A DNA stretch of 64,000 bases from Saprospiraceae bacterium (GTDB taxonomy: Bacteria > Bacteroidota > Bacteroidia > Chitinophagales > Saprospiraceae), in NCBI GenBank assembly GCA_016717105.1, contig JADKGF010000001.1, positions 297,428 through 361,427 of the forward strand, written 5' to 3'. The notes beneath the pieces were generated by a model. It was not told where the DNA came from. It did no database searches and saw only the letters and a list, made by a program, of their open reading frames with translations. A program made the translations under genes and the position numbers. This document shows positions 26,778-36,394 of this stretch, piece by piece. Within the stretch, counting starts at the first letter, position 1, and the number at the start of each line of letters is the position of its first letter.

Positions 26778-28313
26778 TTACAATTTTTTAATGATGATAT
26801 CTCCAGCCATTTCTTTTGGACGGTCTATTCCCATCAATGATAGTATGCTTGGCGCAAGATCTCCCAATTTTCCATCTTTGACCGAAAAATTACTTTTATT
26901 TACATCATTACCTACAAAAATGATCGGAACAGGATTGGTAGTATGGGCAGTATTGGGACTTCCATCAGGATTCACCATTATGTCAGAATTACCGTGATCA
27001 GCAATAATTACGGCTTTATAATTGTATTTAAGCAGTGTTTGCATCAATCTTCCAAGGCATTGGTCCACTGTTTCGGTTGCTTTTACAGCAGCAGAAAAAA
27101 TACCAGTATGTCCCACCATATCCGTATTGGCATAATTGAGACAAATGAAATTGGGTGTATTTTTTTCTATATATTCTATCAGTTGATCCGTGATTTCTAA
27201 AGCACTCATTTCAGGTTTCAGGTCGTAAGTAGCAACCTTGGGTGATGGTACCATAATGCGATCTTCACCAACAAACTTATCTTCTGTACCACCATTAAAA
27301 AAGAAAGTAACATGTGGATATTTTTCGGTTTCAGCTATGCGCAACTGGGTCAATCCTGCTTCACTTATTACCTGACCTAAGGTGTTTTTGAGATTGTCTT
27401 TCTCGAAGACCACATGGATATTTTCAAAATTCTGATCGTAATTAGCAAATGTCACATAATATAGATTTAGTTTGTGCATATCGAATTCGGGAAAGTCTTT
27501 TTGCGTCAGTACTTCAGTAAGTTGACGTGGCCGATCGGTACGAAAGTTGTAAAAAATCACTACATCATCATCGTGGATATTCAGTTTGTTTTTGTCAAGA
27601 TGATTGTTATATAATGGTTGCAAAAACTCATCCGTGACACCTTCATCATAGCTATGTTGCATATCTGCGAGCATATCATCAGAGGCTTTTCCATTACCAT
27701 GAACCAAAAGATCATAAGCCAATTTTACCCTTTCCCATCTGCGATCTCTGTCCATAGCATAATATCTACCAATGACCGTTGCTAGATGGATATTGCTATC
27801 TTTGATAATGGATAAAATTCGTGTTAGATAATCTTTCCCAGCTTTGGGATCTGTATCTCTACCATCCATAAAAGCGTGGATGAAGACTTCAATATCTTGC
27901 CCTTCGGTTTTCAAAATTTCGCATAATCCGGCCAAATGATCTATATGTGAATGAACGCCACCATCAGATACCAAACCGAGGAGATGGATTCTTTTTGTAT
28001 GAGATTTTGCATACTGGATCGCATCCAGAAAAACTTGATTGGAAAGCAATTCACGCTCACGAAATGCCTTATTTATTCTGGCGAGCTCTTGATACACGAC
28101 TCTTCCTGCTCCGATATTGATATGTCCTACCTCAGAATTGCCCATTTGTCCATCTGGCAGCCCTACATTTTCACCAAAGGTAGTAAGGCATGCATGTGGA
28201 TATTGTGCTTTCAAATTATCCACGACAGGCGTGTTTGCGGCGGCGATGGCACTAACATTTTTATCATTATTTATTCCCCAGCCATCTAGGATGATAAGCG
28301 CTACATTATTCAT
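26778..28313 (-). CDS. gpmI: 2,3-bisphosphoglycerate-independent phosphoglycerate mutase
   Basis: 511 residues when started at the ATG at 28313 (MNNVALIILDGWG); the longer frame to 28430 has no family resemblance. Glycolytic enzyme interconverting 3- and 2-phosphoglycerate with two Mn2+. The nucleophile region is GQMGNSEVGHINIGAG (catalytic Ser at about 62), and metal ligands are in DGWG, IADHGNSD and NTDMVGHTG. Length is normal. Confidence 0.96.
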   Translation of the reverse strand: MNNVALIILDGWGINNDKNVSAIAAANTPVVDNLKAQYPHACLTTFGENVGLPDGQMGNSEVGHINIGAGRVVYQELARINKAFRERELLSNQVFLDAIQYAKSHTKRIHLLGLVSDGGVHSHIDHLAGLCEILKTEGQDIEVFIHAFMDGRDTDPKAGKDYLTRILSIIKDSNIHLATVIGRYYAMDRDRRWERVKLAYDLLVHGNGKASDDMLADMQHSYDEGVTDEFLQPLYNNHLDKNKLNIHDDDVVIFYNFRTDRPRQLTEVLTQKDFPEFDMHKLNLYYVTFANYDQNFENIHVVFEKDNLKNTLGQVISEAGLTQLRIAETEKYPHVTFFFNGGTEDKFVGEDRIMVPSPKVATYDLKPEMSALEITDQLIEYIEKNTPNFICLNYANTDMVGHTGIFSAAVKATETVDQCLGRLMQTLLKYNYKAVIIADHGNSDIMVNPDGSPNTAHTTNPVPIIFVGNDVNKSNFSVKDGKLGDLAPSILSLMGIDRPKEMAGDIIIKKL

Positions 28314-28452
28314 TATCGATATATTTTTTGAAAATAAACAAACACAAAATATTGAACTACAATATGTTAAATATAAAAAATGGATATTTAAAGATATTTT
28401 AACAACTTTACTGAAACTTTTTTTATCCAATTTTTCGTTTCAAAGTAGTGTG

Positions 28453-28460
28453 CAAACTTA
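28453..28460 (-). promoter_or_regulatory. Candidate -7 box of the gpmI transcript
   Basis: TAAGTTTG on the minus strand fits TAnnTTTG, about 140 bases upstream of gpmI. The -33 element is not clear. Confidence 0.3.
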
Positions 28461-28514
28461 ATACATTTAATTATTATTGCAATCAGTTTTGATACATAAC
28501 TTAAAATAAGATAA

Positions 28515-28895
28515 ATGAAACAAATAATGGCTGTTATTTTTCTGACTGTTGCTAGTCAGCTTTTGGCTCAAAATGAAGCGGCCTTTTTTACAGCGCTCAA
28601 GAGTGCTGATTATGCTACTATGGAATCATATCTCGAAGAGAATATTGACTTTTGTGTATTTGAAGATCAACAGATTTTAAATAAAAAGGCAGCTTTATCT
28701 AAATTAAAGACATTTTTGAGTAATTATAAGGTCCTATCAGTAGAAGTCATTCATAAAGGAACTTCCAAGGACAAATCATCGCAGTATAAAGTGGCAAAGA
28801 TTACCACATCTAAGGAAGTTTTCAGATTATTTGTGTACGCTTCAGGCGAAATAGGATCGAAAACAGTCAAAGAAATACGAGTCGATAAATTCTAA
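28515..28895 (+). CDS. DUF4783 domain protein
   Basis: 126 residues with a signal peptide (MKQIMAVIFLTVASQLLAQ). The mature part has the NTF2-like cone-fold pattern of this Bacteroidota family (ALKSADYATMESYLEENIDFCVFEDQQ). The function is unknown. Its stop overlaps by 4 bases the stop of the convergent polyprenyl synthase gene. Confidence 0.8.
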   Translation: MKQIMAVIFLTVASQLLAQNEAAFFTALKSADYATMESYLEENIDFCVFEDQQILNKKAALSKLKTFLSNYKVLSVEVIHKGTSKDKSSQYKVAKITTSKEVFRLFVYASGEIGSKTVKEIRVDKF

Positions 28896-29866
28896 TTTTT
28901 TCTCGAAGTAAAGAAGAAGACCAATTGTTTTAAGCTTTCTCTAGCTTCGTTTTGTGGAAATGAAGCTAGGATTTCGATGGCTTCATTTTGATAATTACGC
29001 ATCACTTGCTCAGCATATTCTAGTCCACCAGTTTGTTTTACAAAAGCAATCACTTCTTTTACTCGAGCTTCATTTTCGCTTTCGTTTTTGATGTAGTTGA
29101 TGATCTTGTTTTTTGTAGTTCTATCTGTTTTGTTTAATGAATATATCAAGGGCAAAGTCATCTTTTTCTCTTTGATATCGATGCCTCTTGGTTTTCCGAT
29201 ATCGTCGTCATTATAATCGAATAAATCGTCCTTTATTTGGAAAGCAATACCAAGTTTCTCGCCAAATAACCACATTTTTTTGATCAAAGCATCGTCAGAT
29301 GTAGTAGAAGCGGCACCAGAAGAACAGGCTGCAGCAATCAGCGATGCGGTTTTTTGTCTAATGATTTCGTAATAAATAGCTTCGTCAATATCGAGTTTTC
29401 GCGCTTTTTCCATTTGGAGTAATTCTCCTTCTGCCATTTGTTGGACGGCCGTAGACACAGCTTGTAGATGAAAATAATTTTTAGTTTCAAGCGCGACCTG
29501 TAAGCCTTTAGTCAATAAAAAATCTCCTACAAGTACCGCTATTTTGTTTTTCCAAAGCGCATTTACCGAGAAAAATCCCCGACGTTCATACGCATTATCC
29601 ACCACATCATCATGTACAAGTGATGCAGTATGAGACAATTCTATAAGCGAAGCAGCAACATCCGTAGAAGGTGTAATATCCCCACATACCTTTGCACATA
29701 AAAAAACAAGAATAGGTCGTACTTGCTTTCCTTTCTTTTGCACTATATAATAAGTGATTTTGTCGAGTAGCGGTACATTGCTCTTCATTAATTCTTTGAA
29801 GTGCTTTTCAAATTCTTTCAGCTCTTTGCTGACTGGTTCCTTTATTTTATCTAATTCTGATGCCAT
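28892..29866 (-). CDS. Polyprenyl (all-trans) diphosphate synthase
   Basis: 324 residues from the ATG at 29866; the extra 29 codons of the longer frame are not family-like. Trans-prenyltransferase adding isopentenyl units, probably for the menaquinone side chain. First Asp-rich motif LVHDDVVD (about 92), second IKDDLFDYNDDD (about 215), plus GKQVRPILVFL and EGELLQME. The chain length is not certain. Confidence 0.93.
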   Translation of the reverse strand: MASELDKIKEPVSKELKEFEKHFKELMKSNVPLLDKITYYIVQKKGKQVRPILVFLCAKVCGDITPSTDVAASLIELSHTASLVHDDVVDNAYERRGFFSVNALWKNKIAVLVGDFLLTKGLQVALETKNYFHLQAVSTAVQQMAEGELLQMEKARKLDIDEAIYYEIIRQKTASLIAAACSSGAASTTSDDALIKKMWLFGEKLGIAFQIKDDLFDYNDDDIGKPRGIDIKEKKMTLPLIYSLNKTDRTTKNKIINYIKNESENEARVKEVIAFVKQTGGLEYAEQVMRNYQNEAIEILASFPQNEARESLKQLVFFFTSRKN

Positions 29867-30020
29867 GAATACCTGAGGCTGTGGTAAAATTAAGGCACAA
29901 GATACGTCAATCCAGCGTTTATATCTATTGAGAATTGGGTTTTTATTAGACACCGAGGTGCAATATTTTTATGTGGGAATACTTTTGTTCCAATAATTGT
30001 ATAAAAAGGAAATAATATTA

Positions 30021-30028
30021 TAATTTTG
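30021..30028 (+). promoter_or_regulatory. Candidate -7 box before the DUF6427-like gene
   Basis: TAATTTTG fits TAnnTTTG, with a TTG about 20 bases upstream and the gene start about 67 bases downstream. Confidence 0.4.
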
Positions 30029-30094
30029 CATGGATTTTCAAGGTTTTTTATGTCTATTCATAAATTTCCGATTTAGGACAAAACAGCGTAAGTC

Positions 30095-31078
30095 TTGCTC
30101 GAAATTTTCAGAAAAAATTTATTTATCAACAGCGTCATGCTGCTTCCCTACATTTTTATTGTAAGGATTGGGACGCTTATTCATCCAGTAAAAATGGAGG
30201 CCGGTCCTGATGACAATTTATTACAAAGACTTGTTTTCAATAATATCTCTGATGCCTTGATCCAAAATATCGTAGCAAATCTTTTGATATTTGTACATGT
30301 TTTGCTAATCAACTATATCTGTATAAAACACAAACTTTCAAGAGAAATTACCCTTTTTTCAGGATTGTTTTATGTGCTGTTTGTTAGTCTTCTTCCCGAT
30401 AATATGGTGCTGTCTAATGCCCTGATAGCCAATACTTTTATCATCATTGCCTTCAAAAATCTTTTAGAAACATATAAAAACACACAAGCCACTCCGCAAA
30501 TATTTAATAGTGGTTTTATGATAGGTTTGGCATCTCTTTTTTATTCTCCATATTTCGCATATTTGATTTTTGGAGTATTAAGCCTTTTAATGCTCAGGTC
30601 ATTTAAACTGATCGAGAAATTGCAATTTTTCATAGGCTTAGTTATTCCATATTTTTTGTTATTTGTCTATAGATATTGGAATGATATACCATTTATAGAG
30701 TTAGATTTTATCAAAAATATGTTTTTCAAGTGGCCTGTTTTTAGGACGGACAGATTGATCGTCTTCTATATTTCTGTGGTTGTTTTATTGGGAGCAGTTT
30801 TAGTGAGTTTTATAAATTACAGCACTTTCACAGCTAAAAAGTCGATACAGACACAAAAGAAAATTGATATTATTTTTATTTTGTTGCTTTTCAGTTTTGT
30901 TTCATTTGCGATATTTTCTACTGAACAGGTTATACATTTTCTAACATTGGCACTGCCACTTTCTTTGTTGACTGGAATGGCTGCTAGCGATTCTAAAAGT
31001 AAGATATTCTATGAAATTTTACATTTGTTTCTTCTTGGTTTGATATTTATTGGTCAGTTCAGATTAATAAATTTTTAA
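30095..31078 (+). CDS. DUF6427-like multispanning membrane protein
   Basis: 327 residues with about nine hydrophobic segments. LEIFRKNLFINSVMLLPYIF at the start resembles the Bacteroidota DUF6427 family. The start is a TTG (30095): a stop lies two codons upstream in frame, and the next ATG (residue 15) would remove the conserved FRKN segment. Function unknown. Confidence 0.7.
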   Translation: MLEIFRKNLFINSVMLLPYIFIVRIGTLIHPVKMEAGPDDNLLQRLVFNNISDALIQNIVANLLIFVHVLLINYICIKHKLSREITLFSGLFYVLFVSLLPDNMVLSNALIANTFIIIAFKNLLETYKNTQATPQIFNSGFMIGLASLFYSPYFAYLIFGVLSLLMLRSFKLIEKLQFFIGLVIPYFLLFVYRYWNDIPFIELDFIKNMFFKWPVFRTDRLIVFYISVVVLLGAVLVSFINYSTFTAKKSIQTQKKIDIIFILLLFSFVSFAIFSTEQVIHFLTLALPLSLLTGMAASDSKSKIFYEILHLFLLGLIFIGQFRLINF

Positions 31079-31172
31079 CAATGAAGAATGTAGGTCTATC
31101 ATAATGGCATTAAAAGGAGTTAAACATTTATTAAAGGTAACCAAAGTGACCCCGACTTATAGAAAATAGCCT

Positions 31173-31180
31173 TAATTTTG
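31173..31180 (+). promoter_or_regulatory. Candidate -7 box of the dsbD cluster
   Basis: TAATTTTG, 60 bases before the first gene of the cluster. Confidence 0.35.
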
Positions 31181-31239
31181 TGGCTTGATTTTTGGAATTA
31201 TTATAAATGAATAATTTAAATATTTAAGTTAATTGTAAT

Positions 31240-31671
31240 ATGAAAATAGTTTTGATCGCTTCAACCATGCTTTTTAGTATTTTTTCATTATTAAATGCAC
31301 AGAGCAGTTCGCCGGTAAGATGGACTTTTGAATTAAATAAAATTTCTGAAACAGATTATGAAATCGAAGCTGTCGCAAATATAAATCCCTCTTGGGTTAT
31401 ATATTCACAATTTACAGATGACGCTGGCCCGATTCCTACCTATTTTGCTATTAATGGAAAACAGGTCAAGTTTGAAGAAAAAGGAAAAGTTATCAAAGAA
31501 TTTGACGAAATGTTTGATGTTGAAGTTATGAAATTTAAAGAAAAAGCCAGTTTTGTTTATAAAATCAAAAAAGAACAAAATCCAACCATCGATGTTAGTG
31601 TAGAATACATGACTTGTGATGGACAACGATGTTTGCCGCCCGCAGAAATTTCTCAAAATCTGAAGTTCTAA
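31240..31671 (+). CDS. Stand-alone DsbD N-terminal-domain protein
   Basis: 143 residues: signal peptide (ending LLNAQ) and one DsbD_N immunoglobulin-like domain. The redox Cys pair is kept in MTCDGQRCLPP (five residues apart, as in the E. coli domain). In DsbD this domain passes electrons from the membrane part to periplasmic partners. Here it is a separate protein directly upstream of a full DsbD that has its own copy, so it may be an extra electron carrier or receive electrons from it. Confidence 0.82.
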   Translation: MKIVLIASTMLFSIFSLLNAQSSSPVRWTFELNKISETDYEIEAVANINPSWVIYSQFTDDAGPIPTYFAINGKQVKFEEKGKVIKEFDEMFDVEVMKFKEKASFVYKIKKEQNPTIDVSVEYMTCDGQRCLPPAEISQNLKF

Positions 31672-31704
31672 AAAAATCGACCTACTAACCAAATACAGCC
31701 AAAG

Positions 31705-32178
31705 ATGAAACAATTATTTATAGTTTTTTGGATATTTATTGCCTTTTTACCAACTCAAGCCCAAATACTAAATCCAGTAAAGTGGTCATATAAAATAGAA
31801 AAAATAGCTGGTAACGAATACAAATTGATATACACTGCCAATGTAGAAAAAGGTTGGACTGTATATTCCCAGTTTACATCAGATGATGGCCCTGTACCTA
31901 CTTCGGTAAATTATGATCAAAAGGACGGCATTCAGTTGATTGGAAAAGCAACTGAGTCGGGCGCTAAAAAAGAAGGCATGGACTCGTATTTTGGTGTCAA
32001 TGTGATAAAATTTTTATCAGACAAACCTTTTGTTATTGAGCAAAAAATAAAAGTGACAGATCCTAACAAGCCAATAGTTGGATATGTAAATTTTATGGCT
32101 TGTGACAAAGAAAAATGCTTTATCCATCGGATGCTGAATTCACTTTTACCATACCGAAAAGTGACGCTGCCACAATAA
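31705..32178 (+). CDS. dsbD: Thiol:disulfide interchange protein DsbD, N-terminal part
   Basis: Signal peptide (ending FLPTQAQ) and periplasmic DsbD_N domain with redox pair MACDKEKC. The frame is lost at the TTT at 32119-32121; one more base reads CDKEKCFYPSDAEFTFTI and continues into the membrane part. Codons after about 32120 in this frame are out of phase. Confidence 0.88.
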   Translation: MKQLFIVFWIFIAFLPTQAQILNPVKWSYKIEKIAGNEYKLIYTANVEKGWTVYSQFTSDDGPVPTSVNYDQKDGIQLIGKATESGAKKEGMDSYFGVNVIKFLSDKPFVIEQKIKVTDPNKPIVGYVNFMACDKEKCFIHRMLNSLLPYRKVTLPQ

Positions 32179-33848
32179 AAGAAACGACTACCGCAAAGCC
32201 TGAAGCAGGTATACAAGTCGTTGAAGAAACAAAAACTGTAGTAGTAAATACGACACCAGCAGATAGTCAAGCGATCATTTCCACAGATTCATCTTTAGTA
32301 AATTCATCAGTACAGGACTTTCCGGTAGGTGCAATAATCAATGGTGACCGTATAGACCAGAAAGTTCCTTCATTAGCTTCGACCTACGAGAATCCATTGA
32401 GTAATTGTGGTGGTACAGAAGAGAAAAAAGAAGGCCTTTTTTGGACATTTATTTTTGGATTGTTGGGTGGATTTATAGCATTGTTGACACCATGTGTATT
32501 CCCGATGCTACCGATTACGGTGAGTTTTTTTACAAAAGATACCAAAAGAAAAGGTTGGGTCAATGGATTGATTTATGGTGTTTCCATAATCGTGATTTAT
32601 GTATTGATAGGTTTATTGATCACAATATTTGTAGGACCGGAAGCACTCAACAGATTGTCAACAAATTGGATAGCCAATACCTTGTTTTTTATAATTTTTA
32701 TAGCATTTGCCTTTTCGTTTTTTGGATATTATGAGATCACACTGCCAAGTAGCTGGAGCACCAAAAGTGATCGAATGGCCGATAAAGGTGGATTGATAGG
32801 TATATTTTTTATGGCCTTTACATTGGCATTGGTTTCATTTTCTTGTACAGGTCCGATCATTGGTACGGCAATAGTACAAGCAGCAACCAAAGGTGAATAT
32901 TTAGGGCCATTTTTAGTAATGCTTGGATTTTCTACGGGATTGGCTTTGCCATTTGGATTGTTTGCAGCATTTCCAGCTTGGTTAAATACCTTACCAAAAT
33001 CCGGTAGTTGGATGAATTCTGTAAAAGTTGTTTTGGGTTTTCTAGAATTGGCACTTGCATTCAAATTCCTATCTATAGCTGATATGACCAATGGTTGGGG
33101 CATACTCAAATATGAACTTTTTATGGGAATTTGGGTAGCTGTTTTTATAGCTATGGCACTTTATCTTTTTGGTTTCATAAAGTTTCCACATGATAGTCCA
33201 TTAAAAAAATTATCACCTATGCGAATGGGATTTGGTGCTTTGGTTGTAGGATTGGTACTTTATCTTTTATCCGGATTTAGGGTCAATGAAAAAACCGGTG
33301 ATTATAATGCGCTCGTACTTATGAGTGGATTGGCGCCACCGGCACATTACAACTTTTTTATCAAGCCACAGAGTGTAGATGCTCAGATTAAAGCCAAATA
33401 TCCTTCATATTCGAAATGTGCCAACAACATCAATTGTTTTAAGGATTATTTTGAAGGTATGGCTTATGCAAAAGAAGTCAATAAACCAGTAATGCTTGAT
33501 TTTACAGGGTATGGATGTGTCAATTGCCGTAAAACAGAAGAGCATATCTGGATTGATGATCGTATTCGAGGTATTTTGAATGACTCTTTAGTATTGATTT
33601 CTTTATATGTAGATGAAGACAAAAAGCTTTCTAATGTTTATATCTCTGAGCATAGTAATAAAAAACTCAGAAATGTGGGCAACAAATGGGCAGATTTTCA
33701 GATTGTCAATTTCCAACAAAATTCTCAACCTTTGTATGTAATGACGACTAATAATCAGGAAGTTATCAGTAAACCGAGACCATTTGTAGAAGGTATAGAT
33801 GGCTATCTTGATTTTTTGATGTGTAGCCTCAAGGAAGCTAAAAAGTAA
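32115..33848 (+). CDS. dsbD: Thiol:disulfide interchange protein DsbD, membrane and thioredoxin part
   Basis: A Thr/Ser-rich linker, then about eight transmembrane helices with the paired redox Cys in LTPCVFPMLPI and VSFSCTGPIIG, and a C-terminal thioredoxin domain with CVNC (in DFTGYGCVNCRKTE). Transfers reducing power from cytoplasmic thioredoxin across the inner membrane. The ATG-like start at 32115 is only the first in-frame Met after the break. Joined length is about 714. Confidence 0.92.
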   Translation: MLYPSDAEFTFTIPKSDAATIKETTTAKPEAGIQVVEETKTVVVNTTPADSQAIISTDSSLVNSSVQDFPVGAIINGDRIDQKVPSLASTYENPLSNCGGTEEKKEGLFWTFIFGLLGGFIALLTPCVFPMLPITVSFFTKDTKRKGWVNGLIYGVSIIVIYVLIGLLITIFVGPEALNRLSTNWIANTLFFIIFIAFAFSFFGYYEITLPSSWSTKSDRMADKGGLIGIFFMAFTLALVSFSCTGPIIGTAIVQAATKGEYLGPFLVMLGFSTGLALPFGLFAAFPAWLNTLPKSGSWMNSVKVVLGFLELALAFKFLSIADMTNGWGILKYELFMGIWVAVFIAMALYLFGFIKFPHDSPLKKLSPMRMGFGALVVGLVLYLLSGFRVNEKTGDYNALVLMSGLAPPAHYNFFIKPQSVDAQIKAKYPSYSKCANNINCFKDYFEGMAYAKEVNKPVMLDFTGYGCVNCRKTEEHIWIDDRIRGILNDSLVLISLYVDEDKKLSNVYISEHSNKKLRNVGNKWADFQIVNFQQNSQPLYVMTTNNQEVISKPRPFVEGIDGYLDFLMCSLKEAKK

Positions 33849-33856
33849 CAAGTTAT

Positions 33857-34171
33857 ATGAAGCTCTTGTATAACGTAACTATAAAAGTAGAGTCAGATAT
33901 TCATCATGAGTGGTTGGAATGGATGAAAACCGTACATATTCCAGATGTGATGGCTACTAATTGTTTTGAAAGTTATAGATTAACTCGTATTCTAGGTGAT
34001 GATGACGAACACGGTGTTGGATTTGCGATACAATATGTGGCGCCTGATGATGACACTTTTGATCGATATCAAACTAACTTTGCTAAAGCCCTTCAAAAGG
34101 AGCACGCCGATAAGTATCAAAACAAGTATGTTGCCTTTAGGACATTGATGCAAATCGAATCTGAAGGCTAA
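33857..34171 (+). CDS. DUF4286 family protein
   Basis: 104 residues, alpha/beta (ferredoxin-like) pattern: LLYNVTIKVESDIHHEWLEWMKTVHIPDVMAT and KYVAFRTLMQIE match this small Bacteroidota family of unknown function. Follows dsbD by 8 bases and is probably on the same transcript. Confidence 0.83.
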   Translation: MKLLYNVTIKVESDIHHEWLEWMKTVHIPDVMATNCFESYRLTRILGDDDEHGVGFAIQYVAPDDDTFDRYQTNFAKALQKEHADKYQNKYVAFRTLMQIESEG

Positions 34172-34175
34172 AATT

Positions 34176-35282
34176 TTAGGCTTCTAAATGAAATGTGCTA
34201 ATATCTTTTTGTACACCATTCACTACTAGAGCAATAGTATGAAGCCCAGTATAATGTTTTCGGGTGCTAAGATCTGAAAATTTGTGGGTTTTCGTCATCA
34301 CTTTAGTAGCTTTAGCTGCAATTTGGGACTCAGATATCTTGAAAATCTTTTTTGAAGTTTGACCTCTTTGTTTTACAAAATGAATAACATATTCCAACCT
34401 GAATTGTGCATCTTCAGTAGCGTCATTTTGCAAGCTGAAAGTCATTTTTATCTCGTCATCTAATTGGATTTTATCCTTATCTAAAACAAACTCTTGGATA
34501 GTACAAGGTGTTTCTGTCGATGTACCGAATAAAGATAAGGCTTCTGGATGACCACTTTTCAACAGCGTTCTTGCGCCGTGTTTCAGGATCCAATTTGTAT
34601 TTTTTGAGGCGTCCTTCCATTTCTTGATCAGATTTATCACTACTTCAGGATGATCTTTGGATATATCATTAAGATTATTGGCGACGCTTTTGCGCACATA
34701 TTCAGAATCATCTTCCATCATCAACTCCAGGACAGGAATGATAGGATTGGGATCCAATACAAATTGTTTCAATTGTAGGCCCCAAGGTAATCTAGGTCTG
34801 CAACCTTCAGAAGCATACCGTCTGACATGCGGATTCGTATGTCGAGCCCAAATTTTCATTTGATTCATCATTCGGTCGGGATGATGCACAAAAAACAATC
34901 TACCTGCAAACTCAAAACTTGTAAAAGATGTGATTTTTTCTATTGCTGAAATTGAAGTCTCAATATCTTGCAATCCATGCAAGGGAATTATATCAGTCAG
35001 GAATGTATAAATAAAGTTTTGATCTCCGACACCTTGAGACCTTAATGCACCTATAATATCAATAATGGTGGCAACTTTGTCTGTATATTTGATTGGCAGG
35101 ATCTGATCAGTAACCTGAGTAAGATGTTTCATCCTTTGTTTTAATTCCATGGCTTCCCATTCGTCGGTATGAACAGCTTTATCGAATGCATCTTCATCAA
35201 ATGACGGAATGACTGTTGTTAATGCTGTGCAATATTGTTTAAAGAATGAATCACCATATAAGTTTTTTAGTAGATCGGCCAT
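34176..35282 (-). CDS. AlkC-like DNA alkylation repair protein with C-terminal Ig-like domain
   Basis: 368 residues. Residues 1-250 are HEAT-like helical repeats of the AlkC/AlkD superfamily, non-base-flipping DNA glycosylases that remove 3-methyladenine-type lesions; RRYASEGCRPRLPWGLQLKQFVLDP and EYVRKSVANNLNDISKDHPE are the clearest stretches. Residues about 270-368 form a beta-sandwich (Ig-like) domain, as known for AlkC in other bacteria. Substrate range is inferred from the family. Confidence 0.85.
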   Translation of the reverse strand: MADLLKNLYGDSFFKQYCTALTTVIPSFDEDAFDKAVHTDEWEAMELKQRMKHLTQVTDQILPIKYTDKVATIIDIIGALRSQGVGDQNFIYTFLTDIIPLHGLQDIETSISAIEKITSFTSFEFAGRLFFVHHPDRMMNQMKIWARHTNPHVRRYASEGCRPRLPWGLQLKQFVLDPNPIIPVLELMMEDDSEYVRKSVANNLNDISKDHPEVVINLIKKWKDASKNTNWILKHGARTLLKSGHPEALSLFGTSTETPCTIQEFVLDKDKIQLDDEIKMTFSLQNDATEDAQFRLEYVIHFVKQRGQTSKKIFKISESQIAAKATKVMTKTHKFSDLSTRKHYTGLHTIALVVNGVQKDISTFHLEA

Positions 35283-35306
35283 GAGATTATATTTTATATT
35301 TCAAAT

Positions 35307-35345
35307 AAAAAGAGCAGGAATCTTGCAATATCCCTGCTCTTTTTT
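35307..35345 (-). terminator. Terminator of the sigma factor gene (bidirectional shape)
   Basis: AAAAAGAGCAGG and CCTGCTCTTTTT arms. Read on the minus strand it follows the sigma gene stop by about 50 bases and lies just before the AlkC-like gene. Confidence 0.75.
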
Positions 35346-35394
35346 AACAATTACACCTAATTTATATAACAAAACTTAACTCAAATTCAAAATA

Positions 35395-35970
35395 TTACAT
35401 GACCATTTCAGCTTCAGTGACCAATTTGCGTAGGTTGATAAGTGCATATCGCATTCTACCTAATGAAGTATTGATACTGACTCTCGTCATTTGTGAAATC
35501 TCCTTAAAACTCATATCCGCATAGTGTCTGAGTATAACCACTTCTCGCTGTTCGTCGGGCTGATCTACAAGATGGCGAAGTTTGGAGTGTATTTGGCTTT
35601 TGATGATGGAATTTTCCATGTGGTCATCCTTGCATTCTAGAATATTAAAAATATCAAACGTTTCGGTGTTTGAAATTTTTGTCATTCGTTTTGCTCTACG
35701 GAAGTGATCGACACACATATTGTACGCAATTCTCATAGCCCATTGAAGGAATTTACCTTCATTGTTATATTTTTCTTTGCGTAAAGTATCAATGATTTTG
35801 ATAAAGACTTCCTGAAAGATATCTTCTGCCAATTCGGTATCTTTGACAAATAGATAAATTGATGTATATATTTTGTCTTTATGTCTCTTTAAGAGGACTT
35901 CGAAAGCTGTGGAATTACCATTGAGATAAAGGGAGATCAATTCCTGATCGTTTAACATCTTAAGTTGCAT
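35395..35970 (-). CDS. ECF-type RNA polymerase sigma factor
   Basis: 191 residues. Region 2 (residues about 22-95: LLKRHKDKIYTSIYLFVKDTELAEDIFQEVFIK and RIAYNMCVDHFRR) and region 4 (EQREVVILRHYADMSFKEISQMTRVSINTSLGRMRYAL) are clear; regions 1.1 and 3 are absent. No anti-sigma gene is adjacent, so the signal cannot be inferred. An in-frame ATG at 35958 is an alternative start. Confidence 0.92.
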   Translation of the reverse strand: MQLKMLNDQELISLYLNGNSTAFEVLLKRHKDKIYTSIYLFVKDTELAEDIFQEVFIKIIDTLRKEKYNNEGKFLQWAMRIAYNMCVDHFRRAKRMTKISNTETFDIFNILECKDDHMENSIIKSQIHSKLRHLVDQPDEQREVVILRHYADMSFKEISQMTRVSINTSLGRMRYALINLRKLVTEAEMVM

Positions 35971-36175
35971 ACCTACACAAGTATTTAAAGATTAAATAAA
36001 TTTTCTTATTTTAAAGTGTAGATGTGTATGCTATAGAAGAATATTTTAATTGATGATGTTAAATAAATTTTGAAAAATCTAAACGCAAAGATAAGTATGT
36101 TTTTCTAATTGTCAAGAGGTACGCAAAAAAAATCTACAAAAGATGTTAAAATTTTTTTCGAGGGGATTTATTTTA

Positions 36176-36183
36176 TACATTTG
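36176..36183 (+). promoter_or_regulatory. -7 box of the tRNA-Leu gene
   Basis: TACATTTG ends 12 bases before the mature tRNA 5' end. The -33 position holds a T-rich stretch rather than a clean TTG. Confidence 0.5.
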
Positions 36184-36194
36184 CATTGCCTTTA

Positions 36195-36276
36195 GCCGAA
36201 GTGGTGAAATTGGTAGACACGCACGTTTCAGAGGCGTGTGACGCAAGTCATGCGGGTTCAAGTCCCGCCTTCGGCA
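36195..36276 (+). tRNA. tRNA-Leu (anticodon CAG)
   Basis: 82-nt class II tRNA. Acceptor GCCGAAG/CTTCGGC, anticodon stem CACGT/GCGTG with loop TTCAGAG, a variable arm GACGCAAGTC, and T arm GCGGGTTCAAGTCCCGC. CCA not encoded. Confidence 0.95.
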
Positions 36277-36281
36277 CACAG

Positions 36282-36318
36282 CAGTCCTGAGCGTAATAGT
36301 AAGTTCAGGGCTGATTTT
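36282..36318 (+). terminator. Terminator after tRNA-Leu
   Basis: CAGTCCTGA pairs with TCAGGGCTG (one G-U pair), followed by ATTTTAATT. A weak T tract. Confidence 0.6.
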
Positions 36319-36394
36319 AATTCGATGTATTTATTAGAATTTTACTTTTTTGATGTATCATTGTGAGATTTTGATAATAAAAAAATAATCAAAT

